Source: Fuerstiella sp. (lineage in GTDB: Bacteria > Planctomycetota > Planctomycetia > Planctomycetales > Planctomycetaceae). Taken from it: DNA of 33,028 nt. The notes under the pieces are model-generated. The model had not been told where the DNA came from. It saw nothing but the letters and a program-made list of their open reading frames with translations, and ran no database searches. The stretch spans positions 1 to 33,028 of the forward strand of contig JAPYTO010000050.1 of NCBI GenBank assembly GCA_029941865.1. The letters are read 5' to 3'. Position numbers and translations under genes: made by a program. Below, in pieces: positions 7,709 to 17,600 of this stretch. The stretch's first letter is position 1, and each line of letters starts with the position of its first letter.

Positions 7709-9838
7709 CTAACGATAGGCCTCCGGCTTCTGAGGAACGACGCCAAGCTTTTCGTAGTTGAATCCACTGGCCAGAGGCGCGTAGTTACCGATGTACTCCA
7801 CACTGCTGCCAGGGTCGATAAGATCCTCAAGTTGCAGACACCAGTAAACGGCATTGGTTGTCAGTCGGCGAAGGCCGGCGCTCTGGTAGTCTTTCGCGCT
7901 GCCCATCGTGAGGTGGAAGACGCGAGCCGTCTTGCCCAGGGTGCCTGTCCAGGTCTTGGTCCATGCCACCGGTAGCGGTATTTTCTTTGGATTGACGCTG
8001 TCGTCGTGGCTGCGACCCAGTAATGGCTGCCCGAAAAGAAGCGCCTGGCAACCGTCAGGAAGACCCTTTCCTTCCGGATAGGTTCGGTAGACGTCGGATG
8101 GTCCCCAGACGTCTGTTACGCCGCTAAGAATGGGATGATCCTGCATGCCGTCCACCGGAATGCCTCGTGTGGAGTCGGCGTGCCAATTGCCATGATGGCC
8201 CCGGAACGATCCCCCCAGAACATCGTCTCCAAAGCGAACGTTCTTCCCGTCTTTCCGGTACGGGAAATTCTCCAGGAAGCCATGATTGGCCGTTCGAATT
8301 CCGATGAGCGGCTTGCCGGAATCAAGATAGGTGATGACATGCTGAATCTGGTCGTCAGGCAGCGTGATGAGTCTACTGAAAAGAATCAGCAGGTCCGCCT
8401 TCTGCAGGTGTTGCAGACCGGGAATACGGTGTTGCACGCTCTTGTCCTGCCAACGAATTTTTTGTGTCGGATCGACCTCGTCCTTTTCGTTCAGTGAAAA
8501 CAGGACGGTGCAATCGAAACCGTGACGCCTGGAAAGAATCTTTGCCAGCATCGGCATTGACTGTTCGCTGCGGTACTCCTGTTCGGCCGAGACCAGCACG
8601 ATATGCTTGCCACTACCTGGACCTGCGCCCCCCGGATACGTCAGCCACAGCGGGCTGTCCGGCACGGGATGGCGTTTCACGGACGTGTGTTTATCGTACA
8701 GACGCTGCCAGAAGTCGTCCCAATACCCGTCGTAATAGTCGTACGCGGCAGTTTCAATGTGCTTTGGATCGATGGATTTCGGTGACGTCGCCGGATCAAA
8801 GTCTGTCAGGTGGCCTGTTCCTGCGCGTATGCGAGGAGACACAAAACGCCAGTCGGAATCTCCCAGCACATCACTGCACAGTCGTGCCAGCGGCGCGTCG
8901 TATTCTTTCAATTGCTGGCGAGTGTGAATGTGATTGTGGTCGTGGTCCATGGTGCGGTTCGTGTCGTACCAGCATTGCAGACCTTCCGCCCAATATTCGG
9001 CCCGATTCTTTGCGGCGTAACACTGTTTCCGGCCACCAAACACGATCAGCACTTTGTCCTCACCCGTCACCATCACCCCGGAATCTGTCGGTTTGCCGTT
9101 CACCAGGATGTCGCCGCTGTCGAGACACGTTTTGATTAACGCGGGCGAAACTGCGGGAAACCACCTCACCAGAGCATCAAACAGGCTGACGGGCGTTTCA
9201 CTCTTCACCCGCCGAAATCGCTGAGCGGCCCGACCATCGTTCCAGAGTCCGGCTTCTTTGGCCTGTTCGAAACATTCTGTCAGTCGGTCCTGCAGCCCCT
9301 TGTCAAAGCCCGCTCCATGAATGACGTGACCGAATTCGTGAATCAGGATACTCTCAAGCTGCATTCCTCCTTCGAATTCCAGCACATCTTCTTCTGCGAA
9401 CACGACCGTTGGTCGACCATTCTTGCGCGTCAGAAACCCACGACTGCGCCAGTTGTAGAAATCAAGTTCTTTGCCTGTTTTGTCACTGGCAAACTGAGGC
9501 AATTCCGACGTCAGTTCCTCGTGTCCGATCAGTATGCAAAGTACTTTCTCATCGCGAATACTCTGAGCGATCGGGGGATGGATGCTCTGCATGATCATGC
9601 TGAACTGATAGGCCGCTTCCCGATGCGCAATGTCGGAGACTCGTTCAGAGCTGGCGATCAGGATTCCTTCGGCCAGCGTAGCCTTCCCGTAGAATTCGGC
9701 AGACAGATTGTACTCGGCCGCCTGCTCGTCGCTCAACGGGTGTACTGGAAACTCTTCGGCGCCTGTCAGAGGAAGAGCTGTCGTTGCCAGAACGGCGACG
9801 CTGACAAGTTGCCGGAAAACATCAGACCAAATATACAT
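7709..9838 (-). CDS. Secreted metallopeptidase-like protein with S4-like insert and C-terminal ThuA domain
   Basis: About 709 residues from ATG 9838; numbers here count from the longer start at 9871. A signal peptide (from Met12, hydrophobic stretch LVSVAVLATTALPL) precedes a gluzincin-like catalytic region with HEFGH at 178-182 and a distal AEYWAEG at 291-297 that supplies the likely third zinc ligand. Between them, residues about 227-278 read like an S4 RNA-binding fold (SPALIKTCLDSGDILVNGKP, then a GEDKVLI strand). The second half (about 421-690) is a ThuA-like domain with a class-I glutamine-amidotransferase-like fold: GKHIVLVSAE, KADLLILFSRL and GIRTANHGF. ThuA domains occur in many Planctomycetota secreted proteins and are thought to act on carbohydrates. 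The fusion suggests an extracellular enzyme, but neither substrate is known. ATG 9838 is preferred because the signal peptide begins there; ATG 9871 has no ribosome-binding site. Confidence 0.85.
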   Translation of the reverse strand: MYIWSDVFRQLVSVAVLATTALPLTGAEEFPVHPLSDEQAAEYNLSAEFYGKATLAEGILIASSERVSDIAHREAAYQFSMIMQSIHPPIAQSIRDEKVLCILIGHEELTSELPQFASDKTGKELDFYNWRSRGFLTRKNGRPTVVFAEEDVLEFEGGMQLESILIHEFGHVIHGAGFDKGLQDRLTECFEQAKEAGLWNDGRAAQRFRRVKSETPVSLFDALVRWFPAVSPALIKTCLDSGDILVNGKPTDSGVMVTGEDKVLIVFGGRKQCYAAKNRAEYWAEGLQCWYDTNRTMDHDHNHIHTRQQLKEYDAPLARLCSDVLGDSDWRFVSPRIRAGTGHLTDFDPATSPKSIDPKHIETAAYDYYDGYWDDFWQRLYDKHTSVKRHPVPDSPLWLTYPGGAGPGSGKHIVLVSAEQEYRSEQSMPMLAKILSRRHGFDCTVLFSLNEKDEVDPTQKIRWQDKSVQHRIPGLQHLQKADLLILFSRLITLPDDQIQHVITYLDSGKPLIGIRTANHGFLENFPYRKDGKNVRFGDDVLGGSFRGHHGNWHADSTRGIPVDGMQDHPILSGVTDVWGPSDVYRTYPEGKGLPDGCQALLFGQPLLGRSHDDSVNPKKIPLPVAWTKTWTGTLGKTARVFHLTMGSAKDYQSAGLRRLTTNAVYWCLQLEDLIDPGSSVEYIGNYAPLASGFNYEKLGVVPQKPEAYR

Positions 9839-9869
9839 CAAAATCTCGCGTGCAAAGACGTTCATTGTC

Positions 9870-9896
9870 ATCGGACGGCATCAGAGCCGACGCTAC
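9870..9896 (-). repeat. Solitary degenerate GTAG-headed hairpin
   Basis: On the minus strand, GTAG (9896-9893) is followed by an imperfect palindrome built around CGGC-TCTGAT-GCCG. It looks like a single, decayed REP unit without the inverted partner seen at the other sites. Confidence 0.4.
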
Positions 9897-10163
9897 TACA
9901 CCAGCAATCGGCATGTTGGTCCAGTCGGGGGGACGGATCAATTCTGTCGATCCTGGAAGTCGCGGCGATTCAGGAAAAAAGAACGATGAATGCGGTGTGT
10001 GGCCGACCGGAGAATCGAAGTTTTTTAACATTTCGGCCATCATCAGACCTTGCAGCGGAATCAGGGCGACATAGGGGCTCAAGATTCACGACAACAATCG
10101 CGGCTCTCGTCGAACCCATGCATCCCTGGTTTTCCTGAATCATCCTCCCGCTTAAAAAACGCA

Positions 10164-10220
10164 CCGCTTTCCTGCACCCTCCTTTTCAAGGAGAGTTGAG
10201 CCTAAGCGAGGGGAGAATCC
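10164..10220 (+). repeat. CTCTCC-type dispersed repeat, copy 1
   Basis: These 57 bp match the reverse complement of 13485-13541 at 54 of 57 positions. The unit consists of CCGCTTTCCTGCACCCTCC, a TTTTCAAGGAG turn and GTTGAGCCTAAGCGAGGGGAG. It ends about 100 bp before the first sulfatase. Confidence 0.85.
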
Positions 10221-10318
10221 GTCGCGGACTGGCAGATCTGAATCTCCCCATCATGGTCTTTCGCTGCGTGACAGGCGATGATGCAGGCCAACCCCGATTC
10301 CACCTGTAAGAAATTGCC

Positions 10319-11833
10319 ATGAAGAACCACATCATTCTGTCCCTGGTCGTGACATCAGCTTTCTTCGTCTTCGGTTCGAGGGCAACGTCGGCTGACACCA
10401 GACCCAATATCCTGTTTTGTATTTCAGACGATCAAAGCTATGCCCACACGGGTGCCAATGGCGATCCGGTGGTCAAGACACCCGCATTTGATCGGATTGC
10501 GGGTGAAGGTCTGAGGTTCGTGCACGCCTTTTGTGACGCGCCAACATGTGGGCCGTCCCGCTCGGCGATTCTCACGGGCCAGCACATCTGGCGTCTGGAA
10601 GAAGCCGGGAATATTCACAGCACGTTACCGGCAAAGTTCGCGACCTACACCGAGTTGCTAAGAAAGGCGGGCTACGCCGTCGGTTTTACGGGCAAGGGAT
10701 GGAGCCCGGGCCGGTTGGAAGCCGGAGGAAGAACGGCGAATCCGGCCGGCCGGGAATTTCAGAAGCTAAGATCGAAACCTCCCTTCAAGGGAATACGGAA
10801 TACCGACTACGCGGGAAACTTCCAGAACTTCCTGACACAGGTTTCGAAGGATCAACCGTTTTGTTTCTGGCTGGGGACGTCCGAACCACATCGCGGATAC
10901 CAGCCGGGAGCAGGGCAGCTGACGGGCAAGGATCCCGCACAGGCCATCGTGCCGCCAATCTTTCCCGACAACGACATCGTCCGCAATGACATCCTGGATT
11001 ATCTTGTTGAGGTCGAGCACTTCGACGAGATGGTCGCACGAGCCATCGCGGCACTGGAGGCGCGTGGGGAACTGGACAACACACTGGTGGTGGTCACAAG
11101 CGATCACGGGATGCCTTTCCCGCGGGGTAAAGCGAGTCTGTACGACGCGGGTTCGCGAGTGCCGCTGGCGGTGCGGTGGCCGGGCGGGATCGTGAAATCA
11201 GGCCGTGCCGTGAAAGCATTCGTTAACCTGAGCGATCTGGCACCAACCTTCCTGGAAGTGGCGGGTCTGGGTGTTCCCGAAATGATGACCGCCCGCAGTC
11301 TGGTTGACGTTTTCAAAGGGTACGACCCTGCGAGCATGGATGCGGCCTTTGTGGCGATGGAACGTCACGACGGGTGCCGGAAGGGCGGCAAAGGATACCC
11401 TTGTCGCGCGATCCGGACCCAGGACTATCTCTACATTCATAACTTCGAACCAACGCGGTGGCCCTCTGGTTCCCCGGATGCAAGCGTGTGTGCGCGGTCG
11501 ATTCCGTTCGGGGAGATCGACGGTTCACCGACGAAGACATACATGATGGAGCATCGCAACGAACACGGAATGGCGCGGCTGGCGGAACTGGCCTTCGGGA
11601 TGCGGCCGGCTGAGGAACTCTACGAACTCAGCAACGATCCGCACCAGATGGTGAATGTGGCCGGAAATAACGCGATGGCTGACATGCAGGCGACGCTTCG
11701 CCAGCGACTGTTCGATCATCTTCGAAAAACCGGTGATCCCCGTGTCGTCGGTGGCACGGTGGATTGGGATTACTACCCGTATTACGGGAAGATCAGCACG
11801 AAGGGATGGAGTGTCGATGAGAAGCCTCGCTAG
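10319..11833 (+). CDS. Sulfatase, sulfamidase-like (formylglycine-dependent)
   Basis: A 504-residue secreted sulfatase of the alkaline phosphatase superfamily. A signal peptide (1-25) is followed by the metal-binding opening NILFCISDDQ (30-39) and the formylglycine motif C77-G-P-S-R81 with SAILTG. These establish the Cys-type catalytic site that needs maturation to formylglycine. VVVTSDHG supplies the second metal-ligand cluster. The segment TGKGWSPGR plus the overall pattern resembles the heparan N-sulfatase/sulfamidase-like branch (SulfAtlas S1_8-like by memory), which is not proof of substrate. No strong ribosome-binding site precedes the ATG. The next sulfatase begins inside its last codons (17-bp overlap), so the two are one transcription unit. 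Likely role: desulfation of a complex polysaccharide in the periplasm or outside the cell. Confidence 0.93.
   Translation: MKNHIILSLVVTSAFFVFGSRATSADTRPNILFCISDDQSYAHTGANGDPVVKTPAFDRIAGEGLRFVHAFCDAPTCGPSRSAILTGQHIWRLEEAGNIHSTLPAKFATYTELLRKAGYAVGFTGKGWSPGRLEAGGRTANPAGREFQKLRSKPPFKGIRNTDYAGNFQNFLTQVSKDQPFCFWLGTSEPHRGYQPGAGQLTGKDPAQAIVPPIFPDNDIVRNDILDYLVEVEHFDEMVARAIAALEARGELDNTLVVVTSDHGMPFPRGKASLYDAGSRVPLAVRWPGGIVKSGRAVKAFVNLSDLAPTFLEVAGLGVPEMMTARSLVDVFKGYDPASMDAAFVAMERHDGCRKGGKGYPCRAIRTQDYLYIHNFEPTRWPSGSPDASVCARSIPFGEIDGSPTKTYMMEHRNEHGMARLAELAFGMRPAEELYELSNDPHQMVNVAGNNAMADMQATLRQRLFDHLRKTGDPRVVGGTVDWDYYPYYGKISTKGWSVDEKPR
11808..11811 (+). promoter_or_regulatory. Ribosome-binding site inside the preceding gene
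   Basis: GGAG five nt before ATG 11817, within the 3' end of the first sulfatase. It selects this start, which begins a signal peptide, over the long upstream extension of the open frame (to 11655). Confidence 0.6.
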
Positions 11834-13226
11834 GACGCTAAGCGTATGGACTGTTTTTGCAGCGTTCTTGCAGCCGGCCATTGCGGATGACCGGCCCAAT
11901 GTGCTGTTTATCGCGGTGGATGATTTACGCGACTGGGTCGGACACATCGGTGGACACCCTCAGGCACAGACACCCAATATCGACGGCCTGGCCAGTCGCG
12001 GCGTTTCTTTCACCCGGGCGTATTGTGCGGCACCTTTGTGCAACCCATCCCGCATCAGTCTGCTGACGGGAATCGCACCATCGAAGTCAGGAGTCTACGG
12101 GAACGGAGAAAAGCTGCGGCAGAAACTTCCGCAGGCGGTCACGCTGATGCAGCACTTTCGGGCGTCAGGTTACGTCGTGCGGGGCAGCGGAAAGATCTTT
12201 CATGGAACACGGCCCTACGACGACGCTTCGTGGGACGAGTATTTCGTCCCACCTCGAGCGAAGAGCCGACAGGCAGCCCTGCGTGACAAGCGACTGCCGA
12301 AGTCGGCGTGGACACCGTGGGGGCCACTTTCTGTCGGCGATGAGGAGATGTTCGACGGCAAGGTCGCCGGCTGGGTCGTGTCCGAACTGAAGAAATCTCA
12401 CGACAAGCCCTTCTTCCTGGCCTGTGGCTTCACCAAACCGCATCTGCCCTGGTATGTTCCGCAAAAGTATTTTGACCTGCATCCTGTTGAAAGCATCACC
12501 CTGCCCAGCACTCTCGAAGGGGATCTTGACGACGTGCCGGCCTTCGGACAAAAGCTTGCTCGGGAAGTCTATGACCCTTCCGGTGAAAAGAACTTTGCCG
12601 TCAAGGGCGGGGATCACGCCAACGTCATCGCGAATCAACAATGGCGGACGGCCGTCCAGGCCTACCTGGCAACCATCAGTTTTGCCGACGCACAAATCGG
12701 ACGGGTGTTGCAGGCTTTGAAACGAAGCGCCTACGCCGACAACACTCTTGTCGTGCTGTGGGGTGATCACGGCTGGCATCTGGGTGAGAAAGAGCACTGG
12801 CGCAAGCATGCTCTGTGGAATGTCTCAACGCGTACGCCCCTGATCATTTCCGCGCCCCGCGGTTTCGCCAAAGGCGTGGGCCACGGCCAACTCTGTGAGC
12901 GTCCTGTCAGCTTGATCGATCTCTACCCAACACTCATCGATCTCTGTGACCTGCCGGCGCGCGAGGGACTGGATGGGCAGAGTCTCCTTCCCCTTCTGCA
13001 GAATCCGCACAGAAAATGGGAACGCCCCGTCGTGATGACCTACGGCAACCAAAACCACGCCATCCAAACGGACCGGTGGCGATACATTCAATATCGGGAC
13101 GGAACCAACGAGCTCTACGATGACCATAAAGATCCGCACGAATGGACGAATCTCGCAACGATTCCGGAATACAAAAACATTATTCGTGAACTGCAGGCGT
13201 CGCTGCCCCGGATCAATCAGAAGTAG
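11817..13226 (+). CDS. Sulfatase, iduronate-2-sulfatase-like (formylglycine-dependent)
   Basis: A 469-residue secreted sulfatase. The open frame reaches back to 11655, but ATG 11817 begins a signal peptide (MRSLARTLSVWTVFAAFL, cleavage near AIADD) and has GGAG 5 nt upstream. The hallmark sequences are NVLFIAVDDLRDWVG, the formylglycine site C75-N-P-S-R79 and WGDHGWHLGEKEHW. This last pattern, with GSGKIFHG and CGFTKPHLPW, is typical of iduronate-2-sulfatase-like enzymes (SulfAtlas S1_7-like by memory). It overlaps the upstream sulfatase by 17 bp, which indicates translational coupling. The S1_7 group acts on uronic-acid-containing sulfated glycans such as glycosaminoglycans and ulvan; the actual substrate here is unproved. 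Confidence 0.93.
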   Translation: MRSLARTLSVWTVFAAFLQPAIADDRPNVLFIAVDDLRDWVGHIGGHPQAQTPNIDGLASRGVSFTRAYCAAPLCNPSRISLLTGIAPSKSGVYGNGEKLRQKLPQAVTLMQHFRASGYVVRGSGKIFHGTRPYDDASWDEYFVPPRAKSRQAALRDKRLPKSAWTPWGPLSVGDEEMFDGKVAGWVVSELKKSHDKPFFLACGFTKPHLPWYVPQKYFDLHPVESITLPSTLEGDLDDVPAFGQKLAREVYDPSGEKNFAVKGGDHANVIANQQWRTAVQAYLATISFADAQIGRVLQALKRSAYADNTLVVLWGDHGWHLGEKEHWRKHALWNVSTRTPLIISAPRGFAKGVGHGQLCERPVSLIDLYPTLIDLCDLPAREGLDGQSLLPLLQNPHRKWERPVVMTYGNQNHAIQTDRWRYIQYRDGTNELYDDHKDPHEWTNLATIPEYKNIIRELQASLPRINQK

Positions 13227-13345
13227 CCTGAGAACTGAAATCCGGTGTTCATATTTCTCATTCGCCTGAACAGGTGGCAACAGAGAGAGCAGAGTTCACG
13301 AATCATGCTTTCTCTGTTTCCTCTGCGCCCTCCTGTCCAAGTTGA

Positions 13346-13400
13346 GTAGACGGGATCTGTCCAGGCGATAATGGGCGCGCCAGGACAGATCCCGGCCTAC
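13346..13400. repeat. GTAG...CTAC inverted hairpin pair, REP/BIME-like
   Basis: GTAG (13346-13349) opens and CTAC (13397-13400) closes the element. Arms 13352-13367 and 13378-13393 are inverted repeats matching at 15 of 16 positions (GGGATCTGTCCAGGCG) with a 10-nt loop. It lies between convergent genes and could also act as a transcription barrier. Confidence 0.8.
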
Positions 13401-13432
13401 ACAACTGAAACCTCTTCGACGCAGATCTAACT

Positions 13433-13541
13433 TCACTCTCCCCTTGGGAGAGTCGAGCCTAAGCGAGGAGAGGGCGACCGCGCCGGATCCTCCCCTCGCT
13501 TTGGCTCAACCCTCCTTGAAAAGGAGGGTGCAGGAAAGCGG
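13433..13541. repeat. CTCTCC-type dispersed repeat, compound copy 2
   Basis: Two related units face each other. The left unit contains the 30-bp core 13446-13475, identical to 22483-22512. The right unit (13485-13541) is the inverted near-copy (54/57) of 10164-10220. Each unit can form a CTCTCC/GGAGAG-type hairpin. Confidence 0.85.
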
Positions 13542-13630
13542 CACGTACTTCGAACGAGAGGATGACGCAGGAGAATCTGAGATGTCAGGAAGGAAATCGC
13601 AACATCCGCTCCCGACATGCACTGGCCGTC

Positions 13631-14104
13631 TTACCTGGCGAATCCACCGATCGATTGATTGAATTCCGCGCCAAACGCGCTGAGATTTTTCTTAACCTCG
13701 TCAGTGGGATTGCCAAAAACCTGGAAACTCTTGATCTCGATCATCGACATCATTCGTTCCGCATATTTTTCTTTGAACTTCTTAGTGTGAATCAGCAGTG
13801 CTTTTGAGTCAGCATATCGTTCGAAGAAAAAGCAGGTCTTTTGATCGGCTGAAATCGACCATTCGTAGCTCAACGTCCCTTGTTCGTTGTCCCTGGTGGC
13901 CTTCACCATTTCAGCATTCAATGCTTTTAGATTCTTCAACTCACCATCTTTAATGGATGTTGTGATAATCCAATAAACATGATTGGCATTTTTCGACTTC
14001 GACACGGCGTCGTCGTTCAAATTCGTTGTCCCGTTCACTTCGGAGACAAAACAAATCAAGAGAGCAACAAGGGCGACCGACATCAGGTTTAAATTTTTGT
14101 TCAT
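13631..14104 (-). CDS. Small secreted ABM-like (dimeric alpha-beta barrel) protein
   Basis: A 157-residue protein. ATG 14104 is chosen over the longer frame (14206) because it begins a typical signal peptide, MNKNLNLMSVALVALLICFV, with cleavage near VNG. The mature part (about 55-145) resembles the antibiotic biosynthesis monooxygenase (ABM) fold: a strand VYWIITTSIKDGELKNLK, TRDNEQGTLSYEWSI, FFFERYADSKALLIH and a C-terminal helix. This small alpha-beta barrel is found in quinol monooxygenases, and often in proteins without shown enzyme activity. No operon partner is seen; the neighbour on the same strand is far away. Fold assignment is moderately sure; function is not known. Confidence 0.7.
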   Translation of the reverse strand: MNKNLNLMSVALVALLICFVSEVNGTTNLNDDAVSKSKNANHVYWIITTSIKDGELKNLKALNAEMVKATRDNEQGTLSYEWSISADQKTCFFFERYADSKALLIHTKKFKEKYAERMMSMIEIKSFQVFGNPTDEVKKNLSAFGAEFNQSIGGFAR

Positions 14105-14620
14105 GGCTGGGCTTCTATTGGGCGTGGAAGTGTTCTGGATGGTCAGTGTTATTGACCGGTCATGTAACGATTCGATGTTGCAAATATGACTGGACAGGGT
14201 ACGCAACGATCGTAATAGATCATTCCATCAATGTCTAATTTGGGAGCAGCCTGGCTGCTTCCCGCATGAATCTTCGTTCCGCGTGTAAACAAAACGGGGG
14301 AAAAAATGTCAGGAACCAATCCCGGTTCAAGGTCCTGTTGCCGTTTTCTCCCTCGGACGCTTGTTAACTGACGCCACGTGAGTAACCTTTCGACTCTGCT
14401 CCGCTCCCGCCCTGCCACCGTGCCCTCATTCGAGCAATTTACTTATTGCCGTAGACGATACTGGCTCGTGGGAGTAACGAAACTGCTATTGAAAACCACT
14501 CTGCGCGGCCACAAGTCAGCGTGAAACGCTGTGAGGGTGTGACAGCTGCATCCCACGGTCAGGAAATGCCCAGCTCCCGAGTTCCCCGAAATATGCTGTT
14601 TCATTATTGATAACACTCGA
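14105..14620. other. Intergenic stretch, mostly unexplained
   Basis: This lies between the divergent ABM-like gene and the giant heme protein. A minus-strand frame of 89 codons (14149-14418) has no recognisable domain and I do not call it. The one structure seen is a 40-bp segment (14433-14472) related to the post-stop elements at 26021-26095 and 27681-27756. Promoters for both flanking genes are expected here but not identified. Confidence 0.5.
14433..14472 (+). repeat. Partial copy of the post-stop element
   Basis: AGCAATTTACTTATT (14433-14447) is identical to the reverse complement of 27741-27755. CTGGCTCGTGG follows at 14461, as it does at the equivalent distance in the copy at 27681-27756. 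Only this half is preserved. Confidence 0.5.
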
Positions 14621-17600
14621 ATGAATAGCTCAGTACTCAACAAAGCCCGGAATATGACGCTCATCCCCCGTACCATGATAAAACAACATCTTTCTCACTT
14701 GTTGATCGTTTGCGTTTTGCCCGCGCTGTTGGCGGCCAGGCCGGCGACAGCCGCCGAGCCGTTTGGCTTTAAGCCCAATGACGTGGTCGCTCTGTATGGC
14801 AATGGTCTCGCCGACCGAATGCAGCATGCCCCCTGGGTTGAGACCATTCTGCAGAGCCAGTTGAAAGGCCTGAACGTCAGCTTTCGCAACATGAGCTTCT
14901 CGGGAGATATGGTCAACAAAAAACCCCGCAACAAAGGCTTCACCAACGATGCCGAGTATCTGCAGCATGTTGCGCCCGATGTGGTCTTCATCATGTATGG
15001 CTACAACGAATCGTTCGCCGGGCCGGAGGGTGCGGATGCATATCAGGCCGAGCTGGTGAAGCTGGTCGAAAAATACCGGGCCCTGCGGAAAGAAAAAGAA
15101 GTCGACGCGAGGTTTGTTCTGTTCAGCCCCATCGCGTACGAAAACACCGGCAATCCCGGTCTCCCGGACGGGACGCAACTCAATGGAAATCTGGCAGCAT
15201 TCACGGAAGCCACTCGGCGAGCGGCCGCCGCATCAGACGCGACTTTTGTTGATCTCTATTCGCGAACCTTTCAGTTGTTCGCATCCAGTGACGAACAATT
15301 CACGCTCAACGGCATCCATCTGAATGCGAAAGGTTACCGTCGGCTGGCCGGAATCATTTCGCGGGCATTGCTGGGTAAACCAGCGCCGCGCAATACCAGC
15401 TTTTCCGATTTGCACGCCGCCATTCAGGACAAGAACTGGCACTGGCACAATCGCTACCGGGCCACCGATGGCAACGACATCTGGGGCGGCCGGTCAACGC
15501 TGACCTTTGTCGATGGTCAGAGCAACGCTGACGTTCTGAAGCACGAGCTGATGATGCTGGATGTCCTGACGGCAAATCGGGACCAGGTGATCTGGGCGGC
15601 CGCTGAAGGCCGGAAGATCGAAGCCGACGACAGCAATGTTCCGCCGCCGGTCAAGGTGATCTCCAACGTTGGGGGAGGCAGCAAGAGTTCAAATGCTGAT
15701 AAGGAGGGGAGTACTAACTATCCAAGCCCCGCTGACAGCATTGCACAGACGGACGTGCCCGAGGGCTATGAGCTGAACGTCTTTGCCTCTGAGGAAATTT
15801 TCCCGGACCTGGCCAACCCCGTGCAGATGCAGGTCGACGCCAAAGGTCGCCTGTGGGTAGCAAGCTGGAACACATATCCCAAGTGGGAACCGCTCAAGAA
15901 GATGAACGACAGTCTCATGATTCTTGAGGATACGGATAACGACGGCGTCGCAGACAAACGAAAGATCTTCGCCCACGTACACAATCCGCTCGGTTTTGAA
16001 TTCTGGGGTGGTGGTGTCCTTGTCACATCAGGCACGGACTTGTTGTTCCTCAAGGATACCGACGGCGACGACAAGGCGGATGTGCGTTATCCCATTCTGC
16101 AGGGATTGGGGACGGCCGACACGCATCATGCCGCAAACAACCTGGTCATGGGACCTGACGGGGGCATCTACTGGCAGAGCGGTATCTTTCTGGTTCATAA
16201 CCACGAGACGCCCTGGAAACAGAACCTCAACATCGGTTCCTCGGGAATGTACCGTTTCGATCCACGCACGTTTGTGATCACTCCGCACGCCGGAAACTCA
16301 CCCAATCCGCACGGTACCACTTTCGACTACTGGGGTTACTGCTACGCCAATGATGGCACGGGCGGAAAGTCGTTTCAGGTGCGTCCGGAGGGCAAGGGAT
16401 TCAAGATGCACACACTGCTGACGAAGGAGTTCCGGCCCGTCTCAGCCAATGCAATCCTTTCATCAGAGCACTTTCCAGAGGACATGCAGAACGATTTTCT
16501 GATCTGCAACACGATCGGATTTCTGGGAGTCAGACAATATGACCTCGACCGTGAAGGTGAGGTCGAAGAGGAAGGAACTCCCGCCAGGACCGCTCAGAAG
16601 AACATCGAAATTACGCAAGGCGGCGGGCTGATTACGGTCAACCATCCGGCGCTAAAAGATGCCAGAATCACCGGCTTCAAGCTCAGCGTCAACGGTCGCC
16701 AGCAGATGAACATCGCCGAAGTCGAAGTCTTCAGCGGCGGCAAGAATATCGCCAAAACGGCCAAACTTGAGCAGTCGAGCGAACTCAACAAGGGTGCGTA
16801 TCCGGTTCACCTGCTTGTTGACGGTAACAAGGGCAACTTTGCCCACACCTCAACCCAGAAGAACCCGTGGATGAAAGGCGACTTCCCGGCCCCCGTGCAG
16901 ATCTCCCAATTCAAAGTATGGAATCGCAAGGGATTCGAGAACCGCTTCAACAACGGCAGGATCGAATTCTTCAACGGCAAGAATGTCGTCGCTGCTGTCG
17001 ACGTCAAAATTGCCGGCGGAGGAGATGGCGCCAGCAAGAAACGGAAATTCGGCGAGGTCTGGGGAACTCCGGTTAAAGACCTGATCAACAGTCGCGATCG
17101 CAATTTCCGGCCGACGGATGCGGTCATCGGTGCAGACGGGGCTCTGTACGTGTCTGACTGGTGCAACGTAATCATCGGCCACATGCAGCATAATATTCGT
17201 GACCCCAATCGCGATCACTATCACGGTCGTATCGTGCGTCTGACCATGAAGGGACGTCCGCTGCAGAAGCCGGTGGAAATTCACGGTCAGCCGATCGCCG
17301 CGCTGCTGGAAAACCTGAAGCATCCCGTCGACGGCATTCGTCACCGGACTCGTGTTGAATTAAGTGGCCGTGACTCAAAGGCCGTCATCGCTGCCGCCCA
17401 GAAGTGGATGGCGGGATTTGATCCAAATGACGAGATAGAAGCTCACCATCTTCTGGAAGCTCTGTGGCTACATCAGCAGCACAACGTAAAAAATGAAGAG
17501 CTGCTGAATACCCTGCTGAGTTCGACAGTCGGGCATGCGGTTGTTGCCGCCGGCACGGTGAAGCACTTCTGGCACAATGTGGATGCCAGAGGGGCGAGCG

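Larger units (their letters stand above)
9839..10318. other. Divergent intergenic stretch with two repeat remnants
   Basis: This region lies between the divergent metallopeptidase-ThuA gene and the first sulfatase. It contains a single degenerate REP-like hairpin (9870-9896) and a copy of the CTCTCC-type repeat (10164-10220). No protein-coding signal is convincing; a long plus-strand frame running in from 9317 is antisense to the ThuA-fusion gene. Both promoters must lie here but are not obvious. Confidence 0.6.
13227..13630. other. Convergent intergenic stretch filled with hairpin repeats
   Basis: This lies between the stop of the second sulfatase (+) and the stop of the ABM-like gene (-). 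It contains the GTAG...CTAC element 13346-13400 and the compound CTCTCC-type repeat 13433-13541. I see no coding signal. The hairpins may stop transcription from both sides. Confidence 0.7.

Noticed and set aside
14149-14418. An 89-codon minus-strand frame upstream of the ABM-like gene
   Set aside because: It overlaps the leader of the ABM-like gene, has no ribosome-binding site and no similarity I recognise; too weak to call.
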